Assembly: GCA_963575745.1 (NCBI GenBank)
Contig: CAUYUJ010019597.1
Span: forward strand, 1-64,000
From: Prorocentrum cordatum
Taxonomy: Eukaryota > Sar > Dinophyceae > Prorocentrales > Prorocentraceae
Reading direction: 5' to 3'
DNA: 64,000 nucleotides
Positions within the stretch are counted from its first letter, which is position 1; every line of letters starts with the position of its first letter. Positions 19,740-30,804 of the stretch are shown here, one piece after another. The notes under the pieces are model-generated. The model saw only the letters and a program-made list of their open reading frames with translations. It did no database searches and was not told the DNA's origin. The position numbers and the translations under genes are program-made.

Positions 19740-20090
19740 CCTTCCTCCTGACTCCTCCCCCTCCCCCACCTCCTCTTCCTCCTCCTCCTCCTCGTTCTTT
19801 TCCACGTTATCATCCTCCTTCCTCCTCCTCCTCCTCCTCCTCCTCCTCCTCCTCGCCCTCCTCCTCCTCCTTCTCCTCCTCTCCTTTCTCCTCTTCCTCC
19901 TCGTCCAACTCCTCCTCCTCCTCCTCCTCCTCCTCCTCCTCCTCCTCGCCCTCCTCCTCCTCTTCCTCCTCCTCCTCCTCCTCCTCCTTCTCTTCCTCTC
20001 CTTTTTCCTCCTCCTCCTCGTCCTCCTCCTCGTCCTCCTCCGCCTCCTCCTCCTCCGCCTCCTCCTTCGATTCCTCCTCATTGTCCCCCC
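19740..20090. repeat. Long (TCC)n tract, about 350 bp
   Basis: TCC with occasional TTC and GCC. It generates poly-Ser/poly-Leu and poly-Glu open frames that are not genes. Confidence 0.93.
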
Positions 20091-21420
20091 TCTTGGGGTA
20101 AGACGGTTCCTCGATCCCTGTGCCCCTCTGTATGTTACCCCACGTCATTGCTCATGGCTGGCATCTCGCCTGGACATCATTTCTGGATGGGTTGGTGGGG
20201 AGATTTTTTTCGCGGCCGCAAGCGAAAGCGCAGGCGGCGTCCGAAGCCAGCCCGGGCTACAAGCGAAACCTAATTACTCAGCGCGCGCATTAACGGCCGC
20301 CGGAGCTGCCGCCGAGGGACGCCGGGGACTGAAGGCAGAGCTGCAGGAGCAGCCAGGTGTGCCAGGCGGCTGAAGTGCAACCACCCCAGGGGCGAGACCA
20401 CCAAGAAAACAAACGAATTGTACCCTGTCGCGCCAGGCGCCAGAGGTAAACGTGCCACCGAGCAGAGCACGGCGTAGCGTGGGGCTGAGCAAGCAGCCCA
20501 GCGCACCTGTGTCGCGTGCCAACAGTGGCACCTCAAGTGGTTTAACAAGAAGGCTAAAACCTCTCATGAGCAATCCAGCTGGTGGGGATTTTGTTGCGTC
20601 GCAGCCGCAGGCGAGAGCGCCAGCGGCGAGCAAGGTCCGAGCGGGCCGCGCAAGAGCCGAATTGCCTAACGCCGACGGGCCGGCGGCCTAAGCAGCACCT
20701 AGGCGGGCGGGCCGGCGTGAGGGGGGGTGCGGGCTGCAGCTGCCAGGAACCAGGTCCAGGAGCGCGCACATGCACGATTAACCAACCAGGGTTGGAGCGC
20801 AGCCAAAATGGCGCGGGGGTGGTACCAGGATGTGGCCAAGAAGGCCACCACCAGTACGCTGCATCAGCTACCAGGAGATCACACTGGTGGGGATACGCGA
20901 AGCGTCAACCATTCGACCTCCCAGGAGAGGCATCCGAATGGGTGGGAGGAGAGCGCGAGGCCCTTTGAGAGACTCACAACAACTCCACCCGCCAGCTCTT
21001 GGCCTTGTGCCGCGCCGTCCACGTGCCATCAGGCGCAGTGGCGCATACGGTCAGCATTGGCGGCGCGCGCAAGGGGATGGAGAGAGAGAGGGGAGAGGGG
21101 GGAGGGCTTCTCAGGAGGCTGCTTCTTAGAAGGCCCGGGCCCTGCATCTACAGATCAGGCCCGTGCCCTCTGAGGAGCATGTGTGCTTCCGAGAAGCACT
21201 CCCCCCTCCCCGCACCACCCCTCTGCGCGTGGCTGACAGAAACTTTGGCTTAGCATGTAGGGCAGGGCGGGCCTTTTCAAGATAAATCAGCACTCTCTGA
21301 GATCCAGCGGCTCTGGACCATGTCTCGGGCGCCGCGGCCTTTTCAGAGCGTTCCGGAACGCTCTGGAACGGATTTATCCTCGTCCCAGCCCCGCCCGATA
21401 CGGTCACGACCTTTGGCTTA
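20091..21420. other. GC-rich intergenic DNA with a diverged duplication
   Basis: 20190-20270 and 20575-20650 are diverged copies (GGTGGGGATTTT...CGCAGCCGCAGGCGAGAGCG type) about 385 bp apart. GGTGGGGATACGC at 20884 resembles 32464. No gene recognised. Confidence 0.45.
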
Positions 21421-21573
21421 TGAAGGGCCCAGGGAAACAGAAATAAATAGACACAAGTCCAAGCATTCCCCATACCGTGCCTGGAGGGTCGTCTTCCCCT
21501 CCACCTCCCATATTGCAAATACTACCTGGGGAGGCGACGATTACTGGTGTCTGTGTTTCTTGTTCGCCTCCTG
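21421..21573. mobile_element. Family F element, copy 2
   Basis: TGAAGGGCCCAGGGAAACAG to GTGTCTGTGTTTC...CCTCCTGA. The middle is more diverged than in the other two copies. Confidence 0.65.
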
Positions 21574-21739
21574 AGCTTCGCACGTCGGGCCTGGCGGGTG
21601 TGGCGTCCGGCCCCGCGCGGCTGCTTCTCTGGGACCCGACGGAGCCCTCCGGGTCCGTCGGCGGCCTGGTCTTGTACCAGCGGCCGGGGCCTCGGAGGGG
21701 AGCCGCGGCCCCCGCCTCTCCCTGCCGCCGTCCTCGGCC

Positions 21740-21990
21740 GCGTCGTTATCGTCGACGACGACGTCATCCTCGTCGTCGTTGTCGTCGGTCGCGTCCTCGT
21801 CCTCGTCGTCGTCGTCGTCGTCGCCGCCGCCGCCGCCGACGCCGCCGCTGTCGTGGTCGACCTCGTCGTTGCGGTCGTCCTCGTCGTCGTCGTCGTGGTT
21901 GTCGTCGTCGTTTTCGTCGTCAAGGTCGTCGTCGTCGTCGTCCTTGTCATTCTCGTCGTCGTCGTCCTCTTCCTCCTCCCGTCGTCCTTG
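21740..21990. repeat. (GTC)n tract
   Basis: About 240 bp of GTC with variants, becoming TCCTC near 21965 and ending CCTTGTAG. The pyrimidine-rich end could serve as the polypyrimidine tract of the acceptor used by the exon that follows. Confidence 0.85.
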
Positions 21991-21997
21991 TAGTTTC

Positions 21998-23477
21998 ACG
22001 ATTGGCTGGTTACCCAGGCCACGTAGCAGCACGACTGACGAGTTCAGATGCCGACGCCATGGTTGGGCACAGCAACCATGCGGGTGGACAGAGCCCGCCA
22101 GCCACAACCAGAAGGGCAAGGACAAGAACAGCAAGGGAAAAGGCAAGACCCATCTCGACAAGGAAAAGACGCCCAAGAAGAAGGAACACGGCCAGAACTA
22201 CAACAACAACTACAACGACCACATCACCAACACGATCAACAACGTCATCTACGCCGTCAGGAGGCACGACTGGGAACTATCCCCAAACGACCACAACCTG
22301 ATGGACGAAACGAAGAGTATCATACATGCGGAGGAGCGAAGAGCGGCAGCTGCAATCGTCAAGAACAGCGCAGCAGGACTACCTACCACCGACGCAGTCA
22401 CGCAGATCGCCTTCAACGAAACGATACAGTAAGCCTCATCAGCGTGGCCCTGACCCAACCGGCGAGGGATATTTACAGTACCACGAGAACCACGGAGGAC
22501 TGCACGAGCACTCAAAGATCCACCATCAACAGATAACTATCTACATGAACGAGATCGAAAACAACATCGAGGAGCTCGACAAGCTCCAGCGCGACATCAG
22601 CAACGCAAGAGACGATCGACACAGTGACACAGACGCTGCAGATGACGAAACAGACCAATCACAAAGGACCATACTGCAAAGACGATCGCCCACACCAGCC
22701 GCAACGGCAAGGAGGCAAACAAGGGCAGCTGGAGCCACAGATGCGCGGGACCGAGGCACCATGCTCAGGATCTTGAAGGAGGAAAGCCAGCGCGTGGCTA
22801 ACGACATGGAGAAAAACAAGGCTGAAGCCAGAGACGATATCAACGACCTCAAAAGTCACCTTCGAGCAGCGGAAAAAAGTTGCACGGCGGCAAGAAAATA
22901 ATCAACACCACGAGGCGACTAAAGCCGAAAACTACCACAACGAGCTCAATAATGATATAGAACGCTCCAAGCAAGCGGCAGAAAAGATGACGGCACACCA
23001 TGCGCACACTCAGGCCAGCAGCGCAGAAAAGCTCGAAAGGGCGGAGGAGGAGATGGAAACTACGAGGAGATCGACAGAATATATGGGACATAGCCGCTCA
23101 CAACAGACGGCAGCCGAATACAGAGATAACTCCAGGACATACAGGAGAAGCTCGCCGCCCGATAAGGTATGGAAGGTCACCGTCGGCGCTGGCATGGGGC
23201 TCCGGTGTATCGGGAAGTTGCAGATGCAGCGTATTTCAATCGAGTTGAGCGCGACAATGTGTCTCAAGATCGTCTTCGTGTGTTGCGCGGCGTAACAGCT
23301 TTTATCAGGCACCGTGATGACATGTTGCTTGTGCACTCGCGAGCTCCAGAGCGAAGCTGGACGACCACGTTGGCAAGCTACAGGAGCTGCCAAAGGCAGC
23401 TGAGCTAGATAATGAGCGTATCGCCTCCGACGAAGTTCCGATGCTCGACGTCGCCTTCTACCGTGGGCCCCACTGAC
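21998..23477 (+). pseudogene. Coiled-coil protein gene, frameshifted, at least one small intron
   Basis: Composition changes to A-rich with C/G third positions. The first segment (to 22429) reads KGKDKNSKGKGK, an Asn-rich patch, then VIYAVRRHDWELSPNDHNLMD. After a 49-nt intron the frame continues YHENHGGLHEHSKIHHQQ and a long charged coiled coil (IEELDKLQRDISNARDD, ILKEESQRVANDMEKNKAE). At the A6 run at 22873-22878 one extra A shifts the frame; beyond it AENYHNELNNDIERSKQAAE continues the coiled coil. More shifts follow, and a last coding-like piece (KLQELPKAAELDNERIASDE) ends at TGA 23477. No homologue recognised. It may be a retroelement ORF1-like protein or a host gene. Either it is broken or the homopolymer is a sequencing error. 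Confidence 0.6.
22430..22478 (+). other. 49-nt intron flanked by a TACAGTA direct repeat
   Basis: TACAGTA occurs at 22425-22431 and 22474-22480. Removing 49 nt between them restores one frame across the coiled-coil gene. Any cut within the shared repeat gives the same product. The segment contains GTAAGC at its start and TTTACAG at its end. Confidence 0.6.
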
Positions 23478-23498
23478 GCTCCGCAGGTGTCATGGATC

Positions 23499-23660
23499 TG
23501 AAGGGGCCCCAGGACACACAAATAAACAATCACTAATAAAAATGTGCCCCATATTTTCCTATATGTTCTGGGTGTTTGTCTCCCCCCCCACTTCCCATAT
23601 TTTCCCATATTTTCCTGGGAGTCGACGATTAATTGTGTCTGTGTGTTTCTTTCCCTTCTG
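23499..23660. mobile_element. Family F element, copy 3
   Basis: TGAAGGGGCCCCAGGACACA to TGTGTCTGTGTGTTTC...CTTCTGA, flanked by GGATC on both sides (probable 5-bp target duplication). It lies 21 bp after the last coding-like stop of the coiled-coil gene. Confidence 0.75.
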
Positions 23661-24048
23661 AGGATCATCGTATCCACACTGGACGGTGGCCTCTGTGGAT
23701 CCCACCCGGCGACCGCAGCATGCATCCCGGTGGCGGTCACGGTGCATGTGGCCGTTCGCGCACGCGCTCCGCGTGCGCTGGCTGTGCTCCGAGCGGCAGT
23801 GCGCCGACGGCGAGATCAAGAAGCCTCGCAGCATGTTGCGCCAGCATTCCTCACTCACAGCACCACTACCAAGAACACTGGGGGTGCGGCCCCCCCCCTT
23901 GTTCGCGTCCCCGACGCGACTGCCCACGGGAAGCAGCCTCTGTTGCTATGCCGTTCAGCAGGCAGCGACAGGCTGCGGGCGTGCAGCGAGCAGGGGATCG
24001 CGCACGGAGGCTTCTCTTCCATAGTCTTGTGTTGTTCCTATCCTACTT
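23661..24048. other. Spacer, no gene recognised
   Basis: Open frames here lack a convincing coding pattern. Confidence 0.4.
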
Positions 24049-24226
24049 AAGGACCACATCCCAGAAATAATTTCGAGCACCCAGAAAAGTGTCGACACAG
24101 TGTCGAAACAGTGTCGGGCGAGTGTCTCCCAGGGCCCGACACGTGAAAACCCTTGAGTTTCGGTACTTTTTCGGCCGCTCGAAATTCTTCCTGGTGAACA
24201 AGGCTGAAGTAGGCTGGAGCATCAGA
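24049..24226. repeat. Family G repeat, copy 1
   Basis: AAGGACCACATCCCAGAAAT, three AGTGTCG repeats, CCCAGGGCCCGACACGTGAA, then GGCTGAAGTAGG. The same order occurs at 44383-44560. It contains a GGGCCCGACACGTG block with a CACGTG palindrome. Confidence 0.8.
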
Positions 24227-25084
24227 ACCATAGGCATCGCGTGGGGCTCAGGCGACAAGCATCTCATCCAAATCATGAAACCGTTTCACGGCTCCTTCGA
24301 TGAAGGGAGGGGCGGTTTGCGCAGTTTATGTGCTGCGACTCGGTCGTGGTTGGTTGGTTGGGGCTGGTTGGTGGATGTACTGTCCTAGTGTCCTGTCGGC
24401 ATCAGTGCCACAACGTTGACAGAAGGCAGAGCATCTTGCATAATAGTGTTTTGCTGGAACTCGCTGAGCAAGCAGCGGTACAGCCAAGTTTGCAGAGTCT
24501 TGGCCGAGCATGGAAACATCATCGCCAGCGCATGTGAATTGCCCAGTCCCCCTCCTTCCAATCGGGAGGCGTCAACGGGGTCTCACCAGTTCTTCCGAAA
24601 GATCGAGGTTCCAGGAGCCAGGCTCGATGAGGGTCTCTGGACCTTTGGAGTCGTTCTGGGGTGCTCTGAAGTGTTCCTGGAGGCCCCACTGCCTCCAGGA
24701 AGTGGCGCTTCCTCGAGGAAGTATCGACTCAATCGCCATCTTGGGCGCCCGAGATATCCGAGCCGAAACCGGAATTGCGTCGGCCGCGCCATGCTGCAGG
24801 GCAACGCCCGTGCAAGCATCGGGCAGTGTCGGATCGTCGAACCATCGGGAGGAGGAGGAGGAGGAGGAGGAGGAGGAGGACCAGAAAGATAGTTATGGGA
24901 TCGGATGAAATGGACCTTCAGGCCAGAATGCCTGACGGCTCGAGGTCAGGAGACCTCCTCCTAGAGGGGACCAGGGAGACACATACACGTCAGCACAAAC
25001 TCCAGGATTCCATACCTTTTTGCACATCTCCTGGACTCCCCTCTCCCCCCCTTGCCCATGTTCCCCCACCTGCTCGCAACAAAT
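24227..25084. other. Intergenic DNA with family R copy and short GGA tract
   Basis: Family R core at about 24778 and a GGA tract at 24842-24882. No gene supported. Confidence 0.5.
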
Positions 25085-25715
25085 CAGCGTTTATTTGTGT
25101 GTATGTGTATGTGTATATGTGTATGTGTGTGCGCATGTCCATTTATATTTGGCCGCCCCGGCCGCTCCGCGGCGTCGCCGGCCACATGAGCGCCCTCTCC
25201 TCCCCTCCTCCCGCCCCGCGGCCGCATCCGCCTGTCGTTTCCTCCTCCCGCCGCCGGTTCACTCGCGCTTTCCGCTGCCAGAGCCGCTCGAGCGCGCGCG
25301 CGCGGACTGCCCCTGCCGCGCTGCGACGCAGAAGAGTCCGTTCGTCTCTCCTGATGCTGGACTTCCGTCTCCCCCCCCGTTGCCTATGTTCCCCCACCTG
25401 TTCGCAGCGTTCGCAGCAAATCAGCGCCCATTTGTGTGTGTGTGTTTGTGTGTTTGTGTGTGTTTCTGAATTGGTGTGTGTGTTGTATTGTGTGTTGTGT
25501 GTGTGTGCGTTGTGAGTGTGCTTGTGTGTGTGTGTGTCTATGTGTTCGTGCGTTTGTGGGCTTAGTGTGATTGTGTGCTTGTGTATTTGTGCGTGCGTGC
25601 GTCCGTGTGTGTGTGTGTTGTGTGTGTGCGTTGTGCGTGTGCTCGTGTGTGTCTATGGGTTCGTGCGTTTGTGGGCTTAGTGTGATTGTGTGCTGGTGTA
25701 TTTGTGCGTGCGTGC

Positions 25716-25768
<53 letters not shown>

Positions 25769-26062
25769 TGTGTGTGTTTGTGTGTGTGCTTGTGTCCATT
25801 GGTCTCTCCTGATCCGTCCCCCGACCCTATAAAAATCCAGCCGCCAGGGGCCTCGGCTCCCCCCGCCTCCCTCCATCCCTCCCCTCCCCCTGTGGCTCTG
25901 CCGGGGCGCGGGCCGAGGGAGGCCATGTGGTTGTTGCCCCAGTCTCCCCAGGACCTCGCGGCCGCGCAGGACTCCTCCTCCTCCTCCCCCCCTCCTCCTC
26001 CTCCTCCTCCTCCTCCTCCTCCTCCTCCTCCTCCTCCTCCTCCTCCTCCTCCTCCTCCTCCA
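25085..26062. repeat. (GT)n and (TCC)n microsatellites
   Basis: GTGTAT repeats (25095-25130), a long GT-rich tract (25430-25800) containing a duplicated segment of about 80 bp (near 25525 and 25640), and pure TCC (about 25974-26062). Confidence 0.9.
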
Positions 26063-26233
26063 CAATGGCACAATAGGAATACTGCCCTCCTCTCTCCCCT
26101 GGTGACGTCCGGGAAATGTTCGGCCCCCCTCCACGTACTTGTTTTTACATACAAAATGTCCAAGAAACGTTTTCTTCGGTTTTTGTTTCAAAAATGCTGC
26201 TCTCGCTGAAACGCTGGCCGCATTTTGGGGCTA

Positions 26234-26780
26234 CCGCTCGTTCAAAAACGTGCTCCCGCTGCAGCGCTGGCCTCATTTCCGCCCTTCCGCTCGTTCCGAA
26301 TCGTGCTCCCGCTGCAGCGCTGGCGTCATTATTTCCAGCGCCATGTCACGTTATGGTTTTCGGCTCTGCCAAATTGGGTCCAATGCCCCCCCCCCCCCCG
26401 CGAAAAAAACATCGGAAGTGACTACACATTCGGTGCCGAATCGTTGATTTGGGGGGTCGCAGAAGCCCCCCCCACCACTTGGGGGCGTCGCCACGCCATG
26501 CTATGTCAGGCTACGCGTCCTCCGAAACGTGCTCCCGCTGCAGCGCTGGCCTCATTTCCGCCCTTCCGCTCGTTCCGACTCGTGCTCTCGCTGCAACGCT
26601 GGCGTCATTATTTCCAGCGCCATGCCACGATATGATTTTCGGTCCTGCCAAATAGGCTCCAACATCTAGAACATGGCACCCGAAAAAGCCATCGGAAATG
26701 ATTGCACATTCGGTGCCGAGTCGTTGATTTTTTGGGGCCGCAGAAAGCCACGCCATGCCATGCTATGTCAGGCTACGCGT
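26234..26780. repeat. Tandem duplication, about 280-bp unit
   Basis: GTGCTCCCGCTGCAGCGCTG at 26250 recurs at 26529, and the following 230 bp match with substitutions, including CATTCGGTGCCGA and the ATGCTATGTCAGGCTACGCG end. Confidence 0.85.
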
Positions 26781-27819
26781 TGATCTTCAACACCATGCTA
26801 TGCCATATAATGCTATGCCCTGCTACGACATCCGTCTGTGCGAACAGAGAGGAGATCTACGCTATGGTAAGGGATGGGGGGAGGACTAGGACGTCAGGTA
26901 TGACGCGAGCGCACCGAGCTTGTCCCCCTCCCCATCCCCATCCTTATCATCCTCCGCCTCCTCCGTCTACTCCTCCTCCTCCTCCTCCTCCTCCTCCTCC
27001 TCCTCCTCCTCCTCCTCCTCCTCCTCCTCCTGCTCCTCCTCATCCTCCTCCTCCTCCTCCTCTTCCTCCTCTTCCTCCTCTTCCTCCCCCCCCCTCCCCC
27101 TCCCCCTCCCCCTCCCCCTCCTCCCCCTCCACGAGGGAGGCACATGCGGGAGGTGCGGGCGAAACGAGTCCGAGAAAGGGAATCTGGGCGGCCGCAGGGT
27201 CCCTTTCGCATCCGACGGCCTCTGCCGCCGTCAGGGGCCTCGCGTCGGCATGCCGGCGGACCCTCCCCCCCTCCTGCTCGGGGTGCCTCCCCGGACGGAG
27301 CGAGGCCGAGAGGATGCGGGAGGCGCGAGGCGGGATCAGTCAGCATCGGATCGGGAAGGCAGATCGGGTCGCAGTGCGCGTGGGATCGGGCCGCACTGGC
27401 ACGGCGCGCAGGGGAATCGGCTCGGTCGCGCCAGGATGCACAGGCTCGAGGGAAGGTCGGAATCGGATCGGATCGGGCCGGCCGAAAGCGACCGAGATCG
27501 AAGTTCACCGATCGGATCCAATGGAGGCTCGAGGAGCAACGAGGAGAGGGAGGACGCACACTGAGGAGGAGCGAGGAGGACTGAGGAGGAGGAGGAGGAG
27601 GAGGAAGAGCGAGGAGGAGGAGGAGGAGGAGGTCTGGATATGGATCCCCAATTGCTTGACGACTTTTCGCCAACCGACTTCCGGGGATCGAGCCAGGAAC
27701 AAATCAAGGTGGCTGCAGACATATCGAGGCAGGTACAAGGAAAGCTGGGAAAACCCAGGTCACTCCAGAGAGTTCTCCATGGCAATGTGGTGCCAATCGC
27801 GGCCGCTCCAGCCTCTAGC
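26781..27819. other. TCC and GGA tracts, family R copy, possible exon sequence
   Basis: TCC (26965-27125), family R around 27330-27510, GGA (27545-27635). 27640-27819 is open on the plus strand (DDFSPTDFRGSSQEQIKVAAD) and on the minus strand, where it could continue the exon that follows family A copy 11 (ARGWSGRDWHHIAMENSLE then TGA). Confidence 0.45.
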
Positions 27820-27985
27820 CTTAGGTCGGGCCTGTCCCCCTACGGGCGGATTCTGGACGAAAAATTAGAAATACCTCCAAAATCAGCAAACATAGCCAAA
27901 CATGATCAACAACATCGTCCCCAAAACTATCATTGTTTAAACATGTTTGAATATTCCTCCTGTAGAGGGACAGGCCCGACTTCAC
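27820..27985 (-). mobile_element. Family A element, copy 11, readable as a 166-nt intron
   Basis: The element (plus-strand ends TTAGGTCGGGCCTGTC and GACAGGCCCGACTTCA) is flanked by CTCTAGCC on both sides, a perfect 8-bp target duplication. Read on the minus strand the junctions are AGA|GTGAAGTCGGG and CGACCTAAG|GCTAGAGG, that is, GT-AG. The donor uses the last base of the target duplication. Confidence 0.82.
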
Positions 27986-28202
27986 TCTAGCCGAGGGGCG
28001 GCAGGAGGTCGTGGAGCCACGCAACGACGGGAGCCCCCGCGACAGCCCGCGGCGCGGCCTTCCGAGCAGGTGCTCGTCCTGGTCCTCGCTGCCGCTGAGG
28101 AAGTAGTCCCCGCGCGGGGACGCGTGGGCGCTGCGCTCCGCGTAGTGTGCGGGCATCCTGGTGCGGAGCACCTCGGGGCCCGAGGATCCCAGGGCATCCG
28201 AG
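27986..28202 (-). CDS. Exon-like island between two family A elements
   Basis: These 217 nt on the minus strand are open: SDALGSSGPEVLRTRMPAHY, then an acidic SGSEDQDEHLLGRP, then an Arg/Ser-rich end. The acceptor AG (28204-28203) belongs to the terminus of family A copy 12, and the donor GT (27985-27984) to the junction with copy 11. Both introns of this exon would therefore be family A elements. No homologue recognised. Confidence 0.5.
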
Positions 28203-28363
28203 CTTGAGTCGGGCCTGACCTCCTACAGGGGGACTTCGGACGAAAAAAAAAACATAGCCAAAACAAAAGCCCAAACTGGTCAGAACAAAAATCCTCAAAA
28301 CATCGTCCCCGTACCATCTCTGAACTATTTTCGATATTCCTCCTGTAGAGGGACACGCCCGAC
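28203..28363 (-). mobile_element. Family A element, copy 12, readable as a 161-nt intron
   Basis: On the minus strand TTTCA|GTCGGGCGTGTCC begins it and CCCGACTCAAG| ends it. Candidate target duplication around CGGAT. The interior carries the usual TCGTCCCC and A-rich segments. Confidence 0.8.
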
Positions 28364-28369
28364 TGAAAT

Positions 28370-28580
28370 CCGGCGTCTCGACATTGGGCGGAAGAGGGGG
28401 GGGGGAGTGGGGGGGATCTGGCTCCGGGCCTCTGCCTGATGCGTCTGTTTGCAGCAGTGCGTCCGATGGGGGAGATCCCGCCAACTCAAAACAGGCGCCC
28501 AAAGCAGCCAATATCTACTCCATGGGGGGGAAGAGGGGTTGCGAGGGCCCGCGTCGATCGGCAAAGCAATAACAACAAAC
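28370..28580. repeat. Family P repeat, copy 1
   Basis: CGGCGTCTCGACATTGGGCG, a G-rich stretch, ...GCTCCGGGCCTCTGC..., ATCTACTCCATGGGGGGG, then CGATCGGCAAA. Other copies lie at 34810-35045 and 47596-47800, with a fragment at 48045-48107. Confidence 0.75.
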
Positions 28581-28651
28581 AATGACCCACGGAGTATTAT
28601 TCACAACGAGGCCTCCCAAATGGGGCACAGTAGGGGCTCGGCCACAAGAAG

Positions 28652-29207
28652 CATTCCACAAGAAACCCAACCCTGAGACCCCAGGACGTCCATTGAGTTC
28701 TGGTGCGGAAGCGCCGCGCGTCCCAGGGCAGAACCATCGAACACACAACACACCCAGGGCACCCCGGAGGCAAGCAGGGTGTTTCTTGGCATGGGCTTTC
28801 CAACCGTAGGGGCCTCCCCCATGGGGTACGAGCAGACGGGGTCGGAAGACCACGCCGCATCGCCGAGGTATCGCCGAGGCATCGCCGATGCATCGCCGAT
28901 GCATCGCGATGCACCGGCGACGTCGGCGATACGTCGGCGCAGTCGGCGTGGAGAAAGTCGAGCTCCACACTGTCTCCACACCTGGCCGACGTTGTCGAGG
29001 CATCGGCGGTGCGTCGCAGCCCTCCGGCTCCATACAGTGGAGGCCAGTCAAAAGGAACCTTCTGCAAGAAACCCACCCCTGAGACCCCAGGACGTCAATC
29101 GACTTTTGCCGTGGGAGCGCCACGCTTTGAAAGCAAGAGCATCGAATCTCAAGCAACTCCGGGGCACCCTGGAGGCAAGAATGGGTGTCTCTTGGCATGG
29201 GCCCCAC
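28652..29207. repeat. Direct repeats flanking a family J-like element
   Basis: AGAAACCCAACCCTGAGACC (28670 region) and AGAAACCCACCCCTGAGACC (29065 region) start about 150-bp direct repeats ending CTTGGCATGGGC. Between them (28838-29010) lie ATCGCCGATGCATCGCCGAT-type repeats of family J. Confidence 0.7.
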
Positions 29208-29602
29208 TGTACAACGCTGAGCTCCCGATAAAAAACCCTGGGGATAATGAAGTTCGGGGTTCAGCGGGGAGAACAAACGTGTTCCCGGAGATCTCAGCAT
29301 AATGATGAAGGTTATGACGATGATGCTGATCAAGATGACTCTGAACGTTCATAGCAGTAATCAAGAAACAATCCATCGGATTCCCTAGGATATCCATAGG
29401 ATTCCTCAGGAAATCCATGGGATCCATGGGACCCTGGGTGTAACTCAGACCCCATTTGCGACGCCCAGACTGGCATCGCTGAGTCTTCCATTCGGCCTCT
29501 GGGCGGCCGGCGTCGAGCCCCCAAGACCCCAGGACGATCAGGCTTCGACCCGGGATGACCATCGGCGGCGGGCGAGGGGGAGAAGTGCGGAGGAGGAGGC
29601 CG
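29208..29602. other. Spacer, no gene recognised
   Basis: Contains a short GGATATCC/AGGAAATCCATGGGATCC palindromic cluster (29370-29440). Confidence 0.4.
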
Positions 29603-29990
29603 TCTCAAAAGCCGGCGTGGCTTCTCAGCGCCCTCAGGCCTTCTGAAAGGCTCTCTGCGTCTTCGGGGAAGGCTCAGAAATCCCGAGGACTTCCGAGCCT
29701 GTTGCGAAGGGCCCGTCCCCTCTCACATCCACCCCTCGCTCGCCGCCGACACGAGCAACTACATAAACAGCGGTCGGAAATCTTCCTGCGGGTCGCGCAC
29801 TGAAAAGATCTCGCACCTGGGGAACCCAAAAGGTACCAATACTGCTACTCTCCGGACCTCTCCCGGGGTGCGTTCTGACCAAAATTCCGAGGCGAATCCA
29901 GCGGTGGCGACGAGGGCCTCCCAGGAGGCCCGAAAAGGGGTAATCGAGGGAAAGGTAGAGGTATGGCTACGTTTTCCTCCTCCGTGCGTC
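29603..29990. repeat. Dispersed family L and family K sequences
   Basis: 29603-29720 (CTTCTGAAAGG...GGCTCAGAAATCCCGAGG) is related to 40389-40545 and 49260-49430. 29832-29990 (GGTACCAATACTGCTACTC...GATGGCGACGAGGGCCTCCC type) is related to 36580-36960, 37141-37290 and 47972-48040, and in inverse to 43925-44030. Confidence 0.6.
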
Positions 29991-30607
29991 GGGGCTCGAC
30001 GACCCTGGACGTCTTTTCATTGACCCCTGGAGGCCTCCAGGGACTTTCCTCAGCTGAACAGTCCGCCATCTTCTGAGCCTCGATCCGACTCGTCCTCGGA
30101 TGGATCATCCGCACTGCGCCCACACCGATAAGCATCGTTACCCGTGGGTCGGAAGAAGTAGGCAGAAACATTAAGTAGGAAGGCGTTGAAGTAGATTGTG
30201 TTCCCGCCCAAGCCCTGAAGAGGAGGGACGAGGGGAAAACACTCGACTCTTGAAGTAGGAGGGCGCCTAAAATAGACTGGGATCTGGGAATCCGGAAATA
30301 CATACTTTCAACGACCGGCGTGTGTTGGCACTGCGCTCACATCGATCAATATCGTTTGACCTATCCCCATCCTCCTTGGCCCTGCTGTCCGACCTAAGGG
30401 TCTGGATAGATGCCCTCGCCGTCGAGTCTCATGGCCTCAATTCCCCCCTCGAGGCACCGGGGATGGGGCTACAGTCAACACGTACACTAAGGACGCACGA
30501 TGGGACTGCAAGGGCCTTGGAAGGCCATGCTGACCCTTCCCGAGCAGGGCGCGGCCAGCGAAAGTGGCCGAGGATTGGCCGAAGGGGAAGGATCCAGGGG
30601 TAACCAA
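29991..30607. other. Spacer, no gene recognised
   Basis: Mixed composition; TACCCGT/GGAAGAAGTAGG-type direct repeats near 30130-30250. Nothing else supported. Confidence 0.4.
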
Positions 30608-30705
30608 AGCTCGGGCATGTCCCTCTACAGGGGAGTTGTAGACGAAAAATAAGCAATACTCGGAACATAGACCGAAAATGCTCCAACATATTTAAACAAA
30701 TTAGC
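30608..30705. mobile_element. Family A element, copy 13 (truncated)
   Basis: Left end GCTCGGGCATGTCCCTC and AT-rich interior only; the right terminus is missing. Confidence 0.7.
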
Positions 30706-30804
30706 CAGCAGCTGCCCATCCGTAGACGACCGCTGACCATGCTGAGGCCCTGGCGCCACGTCTGTGTTGGGAGGGCGGGCGTAGAAGAAAACAAAAACGC
30801 TACG

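Noticed and set aside
20801-20812. AGCCAAAATGGC, matching 12 nt of the spliced leader core
   Set aside because: The flanks do not match the leader (GCGCTCC follows instead of CAAG). A 12-nt match is plausible by chance.
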